The notes: generated by a model not told the origin, from the letters alone. DNA of 64,000 bases from Pukyongia sp963768085 (GCA_963768085.1 CAVYGO010000005.1:248001-312000), one strand, 5' to 3'; counted from the stretch's first letter, positions 8,835 through 18,971 are shown. Made by a program: numbers and translations.

Positions 8835-9929
8835 ATGCTACTATTGTACCTGCTCGGATTAATTGTTCTGGTCAATTGTATCTACTATATATTTTTTGCT
8901 ACATTTTTATTTCAGAAGAGTTATGCGAAACCCCTAACCACCCATTATCCAGTATCAGTCCTGATATGTGCTAAGAACGAAGCGGAAAACCTGAGCAATC
9001 ATTTGCATCTGTATCTGGATCAGGACTACCCGGATTTCGAACTGATCCTTATTAACGATTCTTCCTCGGACGACACCCTGGAAGTAATGAATCATTTCGC
9101 TGCTTCGGATCCCCGCATTAAAATTGTCGATGTTGTAAGTAATGAATCATTCTGGGGAAGTAAAAAATATGCGCTCACTTTAGGAATCAAGAAAGCTGCA
9201 AATAAAAGGATGCTCTTTACCGATGCCGATTGTCGTCCAGCAACCAATTCATGGATATCTAATATGGTATCCCAATTTTCTGAGGAAAAGCACATCGTTT
9301 TAGGATATGGAGCCTATGACAAGTCGGGCGGTCTACTCAATGCCCTGATCCGTTACGAAACAATGGTTGCGGCAATTCAGTATTTCTCTTACGCTTTTAA
9401 TGGAGTGCCTTATATGGGAGTAGGCAGAAATCTGGCTTATACCAGTAATTTATTTTATGCCAACAACGGTTTTACGTCGCATATGAAAATGCAGTCCGGA
9501 GATGATGATCTCTTTGTTAACATGGCAGCGACAAGTTCAAACACAGCAATTCAAATTGCGCCAGATTCTTTCTCATATTCTATTCCGAAGAAAACGTGGA
9601 GCAGCTGGATCCATCAGAAAAGAAGGCATAGCAGTACGGCAAAATTTTACCAACCGAAACACAAATTCTTATTGGCCTGTTATTATATATTTAACTTGCT
9701 CTTCTGGTTGGTTGCATCCTGCACACTGATATTTTCTAACTGGAAGATTGCCTTGTTTATTATCATTTGGAGGTTGTTAGTTCAATATATTGTACATGGA
9801 AAGGCTACTGAAAAATTTAAGGAATCAGGACTTGTTGTTTTTATTCCGCTCCTTGAATTATTTTTAATATGCCTTCAAATGAGTATCTTTATTAGTGGAA
9901 GAATTTCAAATCGATCCTCGTGGAAATAA
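8835..9929 (+). CDS. Membrane-bound family 2 glycosyltransferase
   Basis: A processive-type GT2 enzyme of 364 aa from the ATG at 8835 (a GTG lies two codons earlier). An N-terminal membrane helix is followed by the GT-A domain: SVLICAKNEAENL, LINDSSSDDTL (nucleotide-sugar Asp), MLFTDADCRP (the DxD-type metal site), SGDDDLF (the catalytic acidic region) and QKRRHSS, a variant of the QxxRW motif. Two or three C-terminal helices close the protein. The domain order suggests transfer of sugar to a lipid or growing glycan at the inner membrane; donor and acceptor cannot be read from the sequence. Its last 10 bases overlap the sigma factor gene. Confidence 0.85.
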   Translation: MLLLYLLGLIVLVNCIYYIFFATFLFQKSYAKPLTTHYPVSVLICAKNEAENLSNHLHLYLDQDYPDFELILINDSSSDDTLEVMNHFAASDPRIKIVDVVSNESFWGSKKYALTLGIKKAANKRMLFTDADCRPATNSWISNMVSQFSEEKHIVLGYGAYDKSGGLLNALIRYETMVAAIQYFSYAFNGVPYMGVGRNLAYTSNLFYANNGFTSHMKMQSGDDDLFVNMAATSSNTAIQIAPDSFSYSIPKKTWSSWIHQKRRHSSTAKFYQPKHKFLLACYYIFNLLFWLVASCTLIFSNWKIALFIIIWRLLVQYIVHGKATEKFKESGLVVFIPLLELFLICLQMSIFISGRISNRSSWK

Positions 9930-10492
9930 CCAAAAATAATTTACTTCAGCAAGTAAGATTGGCTAAAAATGGTAAGCAGAGTGCCTTTAGGTTTCTTCTG
10001 GATCATTTTTGGAATGAAGTTTATGGATTTCAGGTAAAGCGCGTGAACGACGAATATGAAGCCGAAGACATTGCCATTGAAACATTTGCCAAAGCATTCG
10101 ATAAGATCGATACCTTCGATGAAAAATATACTTTTGGAACTTGGCTAATTACTATATCAAAGAATATTCAAATCGATAAGATTCGGAAAAAAAACGCATC
10201 CATTCGTTCAAAAACTACCGATACGAGTGATGAACATGTGCATAAAATTCCGGACGACTCTCCTACTCCGGAGGATACATTAATTACCGAACAACACCTG
10301 GACGAGTTACTGCAATTTATTAAACAACTGAAACCGCACTACCAGGACGTGATCAATCTTCGTTATTTTCAGGAAATGAGTTATAACGAAATTTCAGAAA
10401 CACTGGGCGAACCTCTCAACAACGTTAAAGTACGCCTGCTTCGCGCCAAAAAACTCCTGTCGGAAATAATTACTCAAAACCATTCCCGTTGA
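9920..10492 (+). CDS. ECF-type RNA polymerase sigma factor
   Basis: This 190-aa protein has sigma region 2 (NEVYGFQVKRVNDEYEAEDIAIETFAKAF and the following FGTWLITISKNIQIDKIRKK, the -10 recognition helix) and region 4 (LPHYQDVINLRY-like block, then EMSYNEISETLG and NVKVRLLRAKKLL, the helix-turn-helix). The linker of about 50 residues rich in Thr, Asp and Pro is typical of extracytoplasmic-function sigma factors. It starts with GTG at 9920 inside the end of the glycosyltransferase gene and overlaps the Nramp-like gene by 4 bases, so all three are translationally coupled. No anti-sigma factor gene lies next to it, unusual for an ECF factor; its control is therefore unclear. Confidence 0.88.
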   Translation: MEITKNNLLQQVRLAKNGKQSAFRFLLDHFWNEVYGFQVKRVNDEYEAEDIAIETFAKAFDKIDTFDEKYTFGTWLITISKNIQIDKIRKKNASIRSKTTDTSDEHVHKIPDDSPTPEDTLITEQHLDELLQFIKQLKPHYQDVINLRYFQEMSYNEISETLGEPLNNVKVRLLRAKKLLSEIITQNHSR

Positions 10493-11700
10493 AGATCTCA
10501 CTTCAAAAATTAGGGCCCGGATTTATTTTTGCCGGAGCCGCTATCGGTGTTTCACATTTAGTGCAATCTACCAGGGCCGGTGCCGATTTCGGATTCGGAC
10601 TACTTTGGGCCTTGCTACTCATTAACGCGGTAAAATATCCCTTTTTCGAATATGGTCCGCGCTATGCTTCTGCCACCGGCGAATCCTTGCTTGAGGGGTA
10701 TCGTAAAATGGGTAAAGGTGTGATCTATGTCTACTTTGTATTAACCTTCGCAACGATGTTCACGATCCAAACTGCCGTCACTATAGTCACTGCAGGAATC
10801 GCTACATCCTTGTTTGGTTTTGGTACGCCGGTGGTATGGACCGCCGTAATCACAATTATTTGTTTTGCTATACTGGTGATAGGGCGATACAAAATTCTGG
10901 ATTCTTTAATGAAGGTAATAGTTATCGGCCTCACAATTAGCACCCTGGCTGCAGTGGCCTTTGCGGTTAATCCGAATGTGTCTACTTCCCTGGAGCAGGT
11001 TATTCCTACCGAAACAGCGGCCGTGGCCTTCCTGATCGCTTTTATGGGCTGGATGCCGGCTCCTCTGGATATTTCTATTTGGAATTCCATGTGGACGGTG
11101 GAAAAGAAAAAGCTCTATCCGTCTATAGCCCCCGGACAATCCCAATTCGATTTTAATGTGGGTTATATAACGACTACGGTCCTGGCTATTGGGTTCCTGG
11201 CCTTAGGTGCTTTAGTGATGTTCGGAGCAAACGAATCCTTTTCACTGAACAGTGGTGTTTTTGCAAATCAGCTTATTTCCATGTACACCCAAAGTCTGGG
11301 CGAATGGGCCAAGCTTTTAATAGGCATCGCAGCGCTAACCACAATGTTCAGTACTTCGCTAACAACCCTCGACGGATCTCCCCGGGCGATGCACCGTACA
11401 GTTGAAATCGTTTTCGGTAAACCTATGAAGAACGGTTACTTATATTGGTTAATCATCCTGGCAGGCGGTACGCTGGTCATTTTCTTTTTTCTACTGTCTG
11501 AAATGAAATTGCTCGTAGAAATAGCGACTATCCTATCGTTTCTTACAGCTCCCTTTTATGCCATCTTTAACTTCGCGCTTATATCCGGAAAACATACTCC
11601 TGAAGTCGCGCGACCCGGCCCCATACTAAGTATTTACAGTATAATAAGTATAATTATTCTCCTTGGTTTCAGTGGTTGGTACCTTAATACGCTCTTATGA
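10489..11700 (+). CDS. Nramp family transporter, divergent type
   Basis: A 403-aa polytopic protein with about 11 membrane helices that aligns by eye with the Nramp (MntH/SLC11) fold: LGPGFIFAGAAIGVS at helix 1 and GWMPAPLDISIW at helix 6. Canonical Nramp proteins bind Mn2+ or Fe2+ with the DPGN of helix 1 and the MPH of helix 6. Here helix 1 has GVSHLVQSTRAGA instead of DPGN, while helix 6 keeps Met-Pro, so the substrate may differ. Translation probably starts at the TTG at 10489, inside the sigma factor stop (TTGA), immediately before KISLQKLGPG. The gene is coupled to the ECF sigma factor. Confidence 0.75.
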   Translation: MKISLQKLGPGFIFAGAAIGVSHLVQSTRAGADFGFGLLWALLLINAVKYPFFEYGPRYASATGESLLEGYRKMGKGVIYVYFVLTFATMFTIQTAVTIVTAGIATSLFGFGTPVVWTAVITIICFAILVIGRYKILDSLMKVIVIGLTISTLAAVAFAVNPNVSTSLEQVIPTETAAVAFLIAFMGWMPAPLDISIWNSMWTVEKKKLYPSIAPGQSQFDFNVGYITTTVLAIGFLALGALVMFGANESFSLNSGVFANQLISMYTQSLGEWAKLLIGIAALTTMFSTSLTTLDGSPRAMHRTVEIVFGKPMKNGYLYWLIILAGGTLVIFFFLLSEMKLLVEIATILSFLTAPFYAIFNFALISGKHTPEVARPGPILSIYSIISIIILLGFSGWYLNTLL

Positions 11701-11720
11701 ATAATTTAGTGTAATCTTTG

Positions 11721-11728
11721 TACATTTG
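11721..11728 (+). promoter_or_regulatory. Putative -7 box of the lipA promoter
   Basis: TACATTTG matches TAnnTTTG and lies 8 bases before the lipA ATG at 11737, giving an almost leaderless transcript. There is no convincing -33 TTG. Confidence 0.4.
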
Positions 11729-11736
11729 TCGTCGCT

Positions 11737-12609
11737 ATGGAAGTTAAAACTGTCGAAATACAAAAACCGCAACCCAAGCCAAAATGGCTGCGGGTTAAGC
11801 TCCCCACAGGCAAGAAATACACTGAATTAAGGGGATTGGTCGATAAATACAATCTACATACCATTTGTACCAGTGGTAGTTGTCCGAACATGGGTGAATG
11901 CTGGACCGAAGGCACGGCCACATTTATGATCCTTGGGAATATTTGTACTCGTTCCTGTGGTTTCTGTGGTGTGAAGACCGGAAGACCACAAATGGTAGAT
12001 TGGGATGAACCCGAAAAAGTGGCTCGATCTATAAAGATCATGAATATTAAACATGCGGTGATTACTTCGGTGGACCGGGACGATCTTAAAGATATGGGAT
12101 CGATTATATGGGCCGAAACGATTAAGGCAATTCGCAGGATGAATCCGCAGACTACGCTGGAAACGCTAATTCCCGATTTTCAAGGTGAAACACGCAATAT
12201 CGACCGTATAATAGAGGTAAAACCCGAAGTTGTTTCCCATAATATGGAAACAGTGAAGCGACTTACCCGCGAAGTGCGAATTCAAGCCAAGTATGAACGT
12301 AGTCTTGAGGTTCTGCGTTATCTGAGAGAACAGGGCATAGAACGCACCAAAAGCGGAATTATGCTCGGATTGGGAGAAACAGAGCAAGAAGTGTTGCAAA
12401 CAATGCAAGATCTGCGAAATGTGGGTCTCAACATCGTTACTATCGGTCAATACCTGCAGCCCTCGAAAAAACACCTGCCCGTAAAGGAGTTCATTACTCC
12501 GGAACAGTTTAAAAAGTATGAAACCATCGGTCTGGAAATGGGATTCAGGCATGTTGAAAGTGGTGCCCTGGTGCGATCTTCCTATAAAGCACAAAAACAC
12601 CTTACCTAG
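11737..12609 (+). CDS. lipA: Lipoyl synthase
   Basis: LipA (290 aa) inserts two sulfur atoms into octanoyl chains on the lipoyl domains of 2-oxoacid dehydrogenases and the glycine cleavage H protein. It is a radical SAM enzyme with two [4Fe-4S] clusters, and both sets of ligands are visible: the auxiliary-cluster set Cys44, Cys49 and Cys55 (CTSGSCPNMGEC), and the radical-SAM set Cys70, Cys74 and Cys77 (CTRSCGFC). The C-terminal RSSYKAQ supplies the Arg-Ser-Ser that closes the auxiliary cluster. gap follows 6 bases later, linking cofactor assembly with central carbon metabolism in one transcript. Confidence 0.97.
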   Translation: MEVKTVEIQKPQPKPKWLRVKLPTGKKYTELRGLVDKYNLHTICTSGSCPNMGECWTEGTATFMILGNICTRSCGFCGVKTGRPQMVDWDEPEKVARSIKIMNIKHAVITSVDRDDLKDMGSIIWAETIKAIRRMNPQTTLETLIPDFQGETRNIDRIIEVKPEVVSHNMETVKRLTREVRIQAKYERSLEVLRYLREQGIERTKSGIMLGLGETEQEVLQTMQDLRNVGLNIVTIGQYLQPSKKHLPVKEFITPEQFKKYETIGLEMGFRHVESGALVRSSYKAQKHLT

Positions 12610-12615
12610 CCTATT

Positions 12616-13614
12616 ATGAGCAAGGCAATCAATATTGGCATTAATGGTTTTGGCCGTATTGGCCGAACTTTATTCAGAATACTAATTGATAACCCAAATA
12701 TAAATGTGGTCGCGATAAATGATATCTCAGACCCCAGGACCATGAGTCATTTGCTGAAATACGACAGTATTCAAGGGGTATTGCCTAATCATGTGAGTTA
12801 TGATGCTGATACTATCATTTTAGACGATAAAAAGATAATTTTCACTTCAGAAGAGGATATACGCTCGATTCCATGGGGAAATCTTGATATCGTAGTAGAA
12901 TCTACCGGAAAATATAAAAGTAAGGAGCTACTTCAGAATCATATAAAAAATGGCGCTGCCAGGGTAATATTATCGGTTCCACCCGAAAATGATGATATTA
13001 AAACCATTGTTCTAGGGGTAAACGATGATATCCTTAACCAGGAAGACCTAATTATCTCAAATGCCTCCTGTACAACAAATAATGCTGCGCCTATGTTGCA
13101 GGTAATTAATGATTTATGCGGAATTGAGCAAGCATATATCACTACCGTTCATTCATACACCACAGATCAGAGCCTGCACGACCAACCTCATATGGATCTT
13201 CGCAGAGCCCGTGCTGCCAGCCAATCGATCGTACCAACCACAACCGGTGCAGCCAAGGCTCTTACTAAGATATTTCCCGAATTATCGACAGTTATCGGGG
13301 GTTGTGGCATTCGTGTACCAGTCCCTAATGGTTCTCTCTCCGATATCACACTAAACGTAAGGCAGGAAGTGACCATAGAGGCGGTGAATGAAGCCTTTAA
13401 ACAGGCTTCTCTGGGATCATTAGAAGGAATCCTGCAGTACACCGAGGATCCTATAGTTTCGGTAGATATTATAGGAAATACCCATTCCTGCATCTTCGAT
13501 GCCGGAATGACTTCGGTTATTGGTAAAATGGTGAAAATCATCGGGTGGTACGACAATGAAGTGGGATATTCGTCAAGAATTGTAGATTTAATCCTACAAA
13601 TTTCGAGGAAATAA
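12616..13614 (+). CDS. gap: Glyceraldehyde-3-phosphate dehydrogenase, type I
   Basis: A 332-aa GAPDH that oxidises glyceraldehyde-3-phosphate to 1,3-bisphosphoglycerate with NAD(P). NGFGRIGRTLFR begins the Rossmann fold (residues 10-21); the catalytic Cys152 lies in SNASCTTNN; the phosphate-binding TGAAKAL and the C-terminal WYDNEVGYSSR are also present. Residue 35 after the second strand is Asn (VVAINDISD), which favours NAD, but cofactor choice is not certain. It is 6 bases after lipA. Flavobacteria often carry more than one gap gene, so whether this one serves glycolysis or gluconeogenesis cannot be told here. Confidence 0.93.
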   Translation: MSKAINIGINGFGRIGRTLFRILIDNPNINVVAINDISDPRTMSHLLKYDSIQGVLPNHVSYDADTIILDDKKIIFTSEEDIRSIPWGNLDIVVESTGKYKSKELLQNHIKNGAARVILSVPPENDDIKTIVLGVNDDILNQEDLIISNASCTTNNAAPMLQVINDLCGIEQAYITTVHSYTTDQSLHDQPHMDLRRARAASQSIVPTTTGAAKALTKIFPELSTVIGGCGIRVPVPNGSLSDITLNVRQEVTIEAVNEAFKQASLGSLEGILQYTEDPIVSVDIIGNTHSCIFDAGMTSVIGKMVKIIGWYDNEVGYSSRIVDLILQISRK

Positions 13615-13641
13615 CTATATTTATCGCCCAAGTACATAGTT

Positions 13642-15895
13642 TTGAAGGCTGGAAGTATAAAATTTACTTGCTTGAAAATCTGGGTAATGACCCTTTTTTT
13701 GTTTTCATTTGACTGTTTTTCACAACAGGTCGAACAGGATTCGGTACAACTAATTAAGAAATATCAGGCAGAAGCCAGCGATGCGATTACAAGGCAGGAC
13801 TTTGACAATGCCATCGTACTACTGAACCAGGCTAACCAGCTGGCATCGGCATATTCGGACCAATCTTTCAACATGTCCGTACAATTGGAAATAGCCGAAC
13901 TTCAATATTTTCTTCAGAATTATCAAAAGGCCAATACAGTAACCGATAAAGCACTTGAATTAATAGAGAATGGTTCGGATGATCTTCTGAAGGCTCAGGC
14001 TTTTAAACTCAAAGGCCTTGTACTGACACGTCTCAATATGCTTGACGATGCAGCGGTTTTCTTCGGAAGAGCTGAATCTATCTATACCAACATAGGAACT
14101 GAAGCCCAAAGAGCTGAAGTACTATTGGGAATGGGGATATTACAGTTGAATAGTGATAAATTGACCGACGCCATTAACTACTATAATGCAGCTATCCCTG
14201 TTTTTAAGGAGAATAATATGTCCTATCAGCTGGCATATAGCTATTTGTGCAAAGCAGAAGCCTTACTGGCACTTGGTGAGGAAGGACCGTTAAATGCCGT
14301 GGATCAGGCTGCCGCGTCCCTTGACAAGGCAAATGCCATTACCACCGAGAATTCATTTACGCGACTCCAGGTAACGGGGTACAGAATAGCATCCCAGATA
14401 GCGGTGAAGAAAGGAGATCTGGCTGGAATTGAGCGTAATCTTGCACTTTACCAGGCTAAAAGTGACTCTATTCAACAGGTGTATCTGCAAGCCATCACTA
14501 AAGGCGTGGAGATAGATGCGAGTGTAAATAATTTTAAGAAGATCATATCAGATCAAAATGAGAATATAGCCAAACAGCAAAAATCCATCAATTTCGGTAG
14601 GATGACCACCGGCTTGAGTATTGCTCTTATTATCATACTCTCACTTCTTACCCTATCTCTGTACAAGAATAATAACCTGAGAGCCAAAGCAAACGAATTG
14701 CTTCAGGATAAGAATATTGAACTTGCAATTGGCCAAGGAAAAAGCTGAAAAGGCCTCCCTGGCGAAGGCCCAATTCCTCTCAACCATCACGCATGAACTT
14801 CAGTACCCCATCTATATGCCGTTACAGGACTAACCCACCTGTTGCTGGAGGAAGACCCTAAACGAGCATCAGAAAGAACATTTGAACTCACTTAAGTTCT
14901 CCGGAGAGTATCTTTTATCGCTTATTAATAATATTCTTGATCTCAACAAACTTGAGGCGAATAAAGTAGAGATAGAAAAAACCACATTCCATCTTAAGAA
15001 ACGCATTAACGATGTATTGATCGCCTTAAAGAAATCGGCCGACGACCGTAAGAACAATCTGCATCTTGAATTCGATGAAACTATCCCGGATCGCCTTGTT
15101 GGGGATCCGCTTAAAGTTATCACAGATCCTTATCAATCTAATTGGAAATTCTGTAAAATTCACTCAGAATGGTGATGTAGTTGTTCGTGTTCGAAAATTG
15201 GAAGAGAAGAATAAGAAAGTTTCTCTTCATTTTGAAATTGAAGATAACGGAGTAGGTATCTCCAAGAAAAAACAGAAAAGTATTTTTGAAACCTTTTCAC
15301 AGGCTTCGCTTCAGATCAACAGAAAATTTGGTGGTACCGGCCTCGGACTTTCTATTGTAAAGAACCTGCTTAGAACTTATGAGCAGTAAAATTCAATCTG
15401 GAAAGCCAGTTGGGTAAAGGTTCCAAATTCTGGTTCAATATTAATTTAGATATTTCAGAAGAAATAAAAGAAGATATAAACCCCAAAAATATTATATACG
15501 ACGTGGATTATGTAGCTCTCGAAAACAGAAAGATCCTGGTTGTTGAAGACAACAAGATCAACCAGATGATCACCCGAAAGATCCTTGAAAAGAACAAGAT
15601 GAAATGTATGGTAGCCGACAATGGAATGGATGCCATCAAAATGGTAAAAGAGAACGAGTTTGACGTGATCTTAATGGATATCCATATGCCGGGAATAAGC
15701 GGTATAGAGGCTACTCAGAAGATCCGATCCTTCAACAAAGAAATTCCTATCATCGCGTTGACCGCTGTTACTATCGATGAGAATTTAGACGATTTCTATC
15801 GTGCCGGTTTCAATGAAATTATTCCGAAACCATTTAAAACCGAGGAATTCTTTGAAAAGATCTATCGTTCCATTGCAGACAAAACTTTCCGGTAA
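13642..15895 (+). pseudogene. Hybrid histidine kinase with TPR sensor (frame broken by several indels)
   Basis: Read across frames this encodes one protein of about 750 aa: a secretion signal, a periplasmic TPR region (about residues 30-280), a membrane helix near 315-335 (TTGLSIALIIILSLL), a HisKA domain (His in STITHEL, codon near 14792), an HATPase domain (NSVKFTQNGD, FEIEDNGVGI, GGTGLGLSIVKNLL) and a C-terminal receiver (VVEDNKIN, VILMDIHMPG with the phosphorylated Asp, IPKPF). The frame shifts near 14729, 14800-14815, 14860, 15115, 15372 and 15396; most sites are explained by one extra base. The conserved protein sequence continues on both sides of every break, so I favour sequence error over true decay. 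The start is uncertain: TTG at 13642 or ATG at 13687. Confidence 0.75.
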
Positions 15896-15960
15896 ACGCT
15901 AGTTCAGAGAATTATCTTTCTATCCCTTTTTCTATTCTTTCTTTGAAAAAAGCTTGCTGC

Positions 15961-16914
15961 TCATTTAAGTAAGATAGTTTTGATAGGAAGATAATACAAA
16001 GCGAACTTTTCAATATGTGGTTGCAACCGCATATAATCCTTTTCTGTTGTGAGGATAATTTCATACTTCGTCAATTTATTCAATTCTGAATTCGAAAAAT
16101 CATGATGATCCGGGAACTTCTCATGTGTAAATTGATATTCTTTCTTTTTCAAAAAATCTACTAAAGGTTTCGGATTTGCTATTCCGGTCACCAGAGTAAA
16201 GGGCTTATCGATCAAATATGTTAGCAACAGACTTTCAGATTTACCATAGATCATGGTATCATATCCCACTTTGGAGAAGTAGAGTTTCTGATGCGGCTCC
16301 AGGCCTAAACGCAGTTGTATTTCCTGTTGTTTTGCATAGGGTACCCATCAGGACATTTGGTCACAACGATAATATCAGCCCTCGCTGCCCCGGTGACAGG
16401 CTCCCGAAGCATACCCATGGGAAGCATATAATCGTCTATATAAAGATCGTCGCTGGGAGTGAGCAGAATATTGAGTTGTTGCTTTTACTTTTCGATGCTG
16501 AAAGGCATCGTCCAATAAAATGAGATCGGCCTTCGACCCCAGTTTTTCAATCCCCACACGGCGATCTGCACATACGGCTACCGTGATATTTGGAAAGTTT
16601 TGTTTAAACTGAAGCGGCTCGTCACCAACATCCCGGGCTGAATGATCTGCTTTAACTTCGAGGTAACCTTTCGTCTTTCTTTTGTACCCTCTGCTTAAAA
16701 CAGCGATCTTATACTCGTCTTTCAACAGGGAAATCAGGTATGCGATCATTGGAGACTTACCGGTTCCGCCCACCGATAGATTTCCAACACAGATCACGGG
16801 AATGTTATACGCCATACTTTTCAGCCAACCCTTGTCGTACAAATAATTCCGAAAAGCCGTTACAAATCCGTAAAGCACAGCAAATGGAAATCCCAGGAAT
16901 CGAAAGTATTTCAT
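15961..16914 (-). pseudogene. lpxK: Tetraacyldisaccharide 4'-kinase (frame broken by two indels)
   Basis: LpxK phosphorylates the lipid A disaccharide precursor at the 4' position at the inner membrane. The N-terminal part has an amphipathic/membrane segment, then the P-loop VGNLSVGGTGKSPM, VLSRGYKRKTKG, DVGDEPLQF, AVCADRRVG and LILLDDAFQHRKVKA. The frame then breaks near 16476 (one extra base) and again near 16345 (one base missing; restoring it gives the natural DGLPYAKQQ). The C-terminal part (FTLVTGIANPKPL, FPDHHDFS, ILTTEKDYMRL) is intact and ends at 15961. LpxK is normally essential in bacteria with lipid A, and the reconstructed protein is of full length, so sequence error is the likely cause. 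Confidence 0.8.
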
Positions 16915-17047
16915 TTGACAAAAAAATCAATTTCTCTAAAGTCGGATAAATAGTCATTTCAGCATATAAATGGGTATTCCACTTATATTTCCGACTTTTT
17001 ATAAAACGAAAGTATACTTTTTTATCTTTACCGTAAAATAGAAGCGA

Positions 17048-18165
17048 ATGAAGGTTAAAGAGGCTATGCACATCCTAGAGGAGACTCGCTCCTTTATCTT
17101 ATTCGGAAGACTTCGACAATACCGGATTGTTGGTTGGTGATAAAAATACGGAAGTTACCGGAATACTTGTTACATTGGATACTTTGGAAAGTGTTGTAGA
17201 CGAAGCAATCACAAAGAAATGTAACCTTATCGTGAGTTTTCACCCCATTATTTTTTCCGGACTTAAGAAAGATAACGGGAAGTTCCTATGTGGAAAGAGT
17301 GGTTCAGAAGGCCATTAAGAACGACATCGCCATCTTTGCCGTACATACTGCCCTCGATAACGCCTGGAACGGTGTGAATGCGATGATCTGCGAAAAGATC
17401 GAACTGAGTAACCGATCTATCCTCATTCCGCAGCGAGGTACAATTCAGAAGTTAGTTACCTATGTTCCAACCAAGGAAGCCAAAACAGTTAGAGAAGCAT
17501 TGTTTGAAGCAGGCGCTGGGGCTATTGGAAACTATAGTAATTGTAGTTTTAATACAGAAGGAGAGGGTAGTTTCAATCCCGATGAAAATGCGAATCCAAC
17601 CCTGGGAACCCGTGGGAAAACTCATTTCGAGGATGAAGTTCGTATAGAGGTAACATTTCAGAAGCATTTAAAAGCAAAGGTGCTAAATGCGCTGATCACC
17701 TCCCATTCGTATGAAGAAGTCGCTTACGAGGTGACGACGCTGGAAAATACGAATCAACATATTGGAATGGGTATGATTGGAACAATGGAACGCCCCTTAT
17801 CTGAAACGGACTTCCTTTCCCATCTTAAAGAAAGCATGCAGACAGAATGTGTGAGACATTCGGCATTAGTAGGTAAAACAATACAAAAAGTAGCTGTTTT
17901 AGGCGGTAGTGGTAGTTTTGCCATCGATGCTGCTAAAGCAGCCGGTGCCGATGCTTTTGTAACAGCCGATATGAAGTATCACGATTTTTTTAAATCGGAA
18001 GATCAAATATTACTAGCGGACATTGGTCATTACGAAAGTGAGCAGTTCACAAAAGAGCTGATTCTTAACGTGCTCTCGAAAAAAATCACTAATTTTGCAC
18101 CTGCCTTGCCGCAGGCTAGGCTTGTTTTATCGCAAACAAACACCAATCCTATTACCTATTTATAG
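17048..18165 (+). pseudogene. Nif3-like dinuclear metal center hexameric protein (frame broken by two indels)
   Basis: The reconstructed protein (about 370 aa) is a Nif3/YbgI-family protein of the long type with a PII-like insert. The start MKVKEAMHILEE is at 17048; one extra base near 17084 and another near 17271 break the frame. Between and after them I read SEDFDNTGLLVGD, IVSFHPIIFSGL (metal-binding His), FAVHTALDNAWNGVN, the PII-like middle (TYVPTKEAKTVREALFEAGAG), and the C-terminal metal ligands in ADIGHYESEQF. The family forms a hexameric toroid with a di-metal site per subunit; the substrate is unknown (in some species it is described as GTP cyclohydrolase-like). It is 3 bases before the next gene, with which it is usually paired in Bacteroidota. 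Confidence 0.8.
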
Positions 18166-18168
18166 AAT

Positions 18169-18952
18169 ATGGCAAAAAAAACAGAAACTACTGTAGAAGA
18201 AAAGTTAAGAGCGCTATACGATCTGCAATTGATAGATTCTCGAATTGATGAGATTCGAAACGTACGCGGGGAACTACCTTTAGAAGTAGAAGATCTTGAA
18301 GACGAAGTAGCTGGAATGAACACCCGACTGGAGAAATTGTCTTCAGATCTTGAAGTAATTGAAACCGGTATAAAAGATAAGAAAAATCTTATTGAAGAAG
18401 CTAAAACCCTGATTAAGAAGTACACTTCACAACAAGATAATGTGCGTAATAACCGCGAGTACAACTCGCTTAGTAAGGAGATCGAATTCCAGGAACTGGA
18501 AATTCAGTTAGCCGAAAAACATATCAAGGAGTTCAAAACTCAGATAGAACAGAAAAATGTTGTTATTGACGAAACCAAGGAGCGCCTTAAGGCTCGTCAA
18601 GAACATTTCAAGCACAAACAAGGAGAACTTGATGAGATTCTTGCCGAAACTGAAAAAGAAGAAAAATCCCTTATCAAGGAATCGGAGAAATACGAAAAGA
18701 ATATCGAGGAGCGACTGGTGAATGCTTATAAACGTATTCGCATGAATGTCAAGAACGGACTCGCAGTGGTAGCAAGTTGAAAGAGGGGCTTCCGGTGGAT
18801 CGTTCTTCACGATTCCACCTCAGGTTCAAATGGAGATCGCTTCAAGAAAAAAGATCATTACGGATGAACACAGTGGTCGTATTCTTGTAGATCCCGAACT
18901 GGCTGTTCAGGAGCGCGAAAAAATGGATAAAATATTCGCGAAAATGAAATAA
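18169..18952 (+). pseudogene. C4-type zinc-ribbon family coiled-coil protein (one frameshift near the C-terminus)
   Basis: An almost wholly coiled-coil protein: residues about 10-190 are a long Glu/Lys-rich helical hairpin (the CT398/DUF164 type), followed by a small C-terminal domain. One extra base near 18774 causes a premature TGA at 18778; skipping it restores VERGASGGSFF, IPPQVQMEIASRKKII and SGRILVDPEL up to the TAA at 18950-18952, about 260 aa in all. In most family members the tail is a four-Cys zinc ribbon; here no cysteines are left, so zinc is probably not bound. Its role is not established. It follows the Nif3-like gene by 3 bases, and a strong terminator comes after it. Confidence 0.78.
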
Positions 18953-18971
18953 TCCCTGTTTAAATTATAAC

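Noticed and set aside
13642..13686. TTG at 13642 as a certain start of the hybrid kinase
   Set aside because: It overlaps a TAGTTTTG box (13637-13644) that fits the -7 consensus; if that is used, a later start such as ATG 13687 is required, so I left the start open.
14720..15400. Programmed frameshifting in the hybrid histidine kinase
   Set aside because: Six different sites in one gene without slippery sequences, and the same pattern in neighbouring lpxK and the Nif3-like gene, fit sequence error better.
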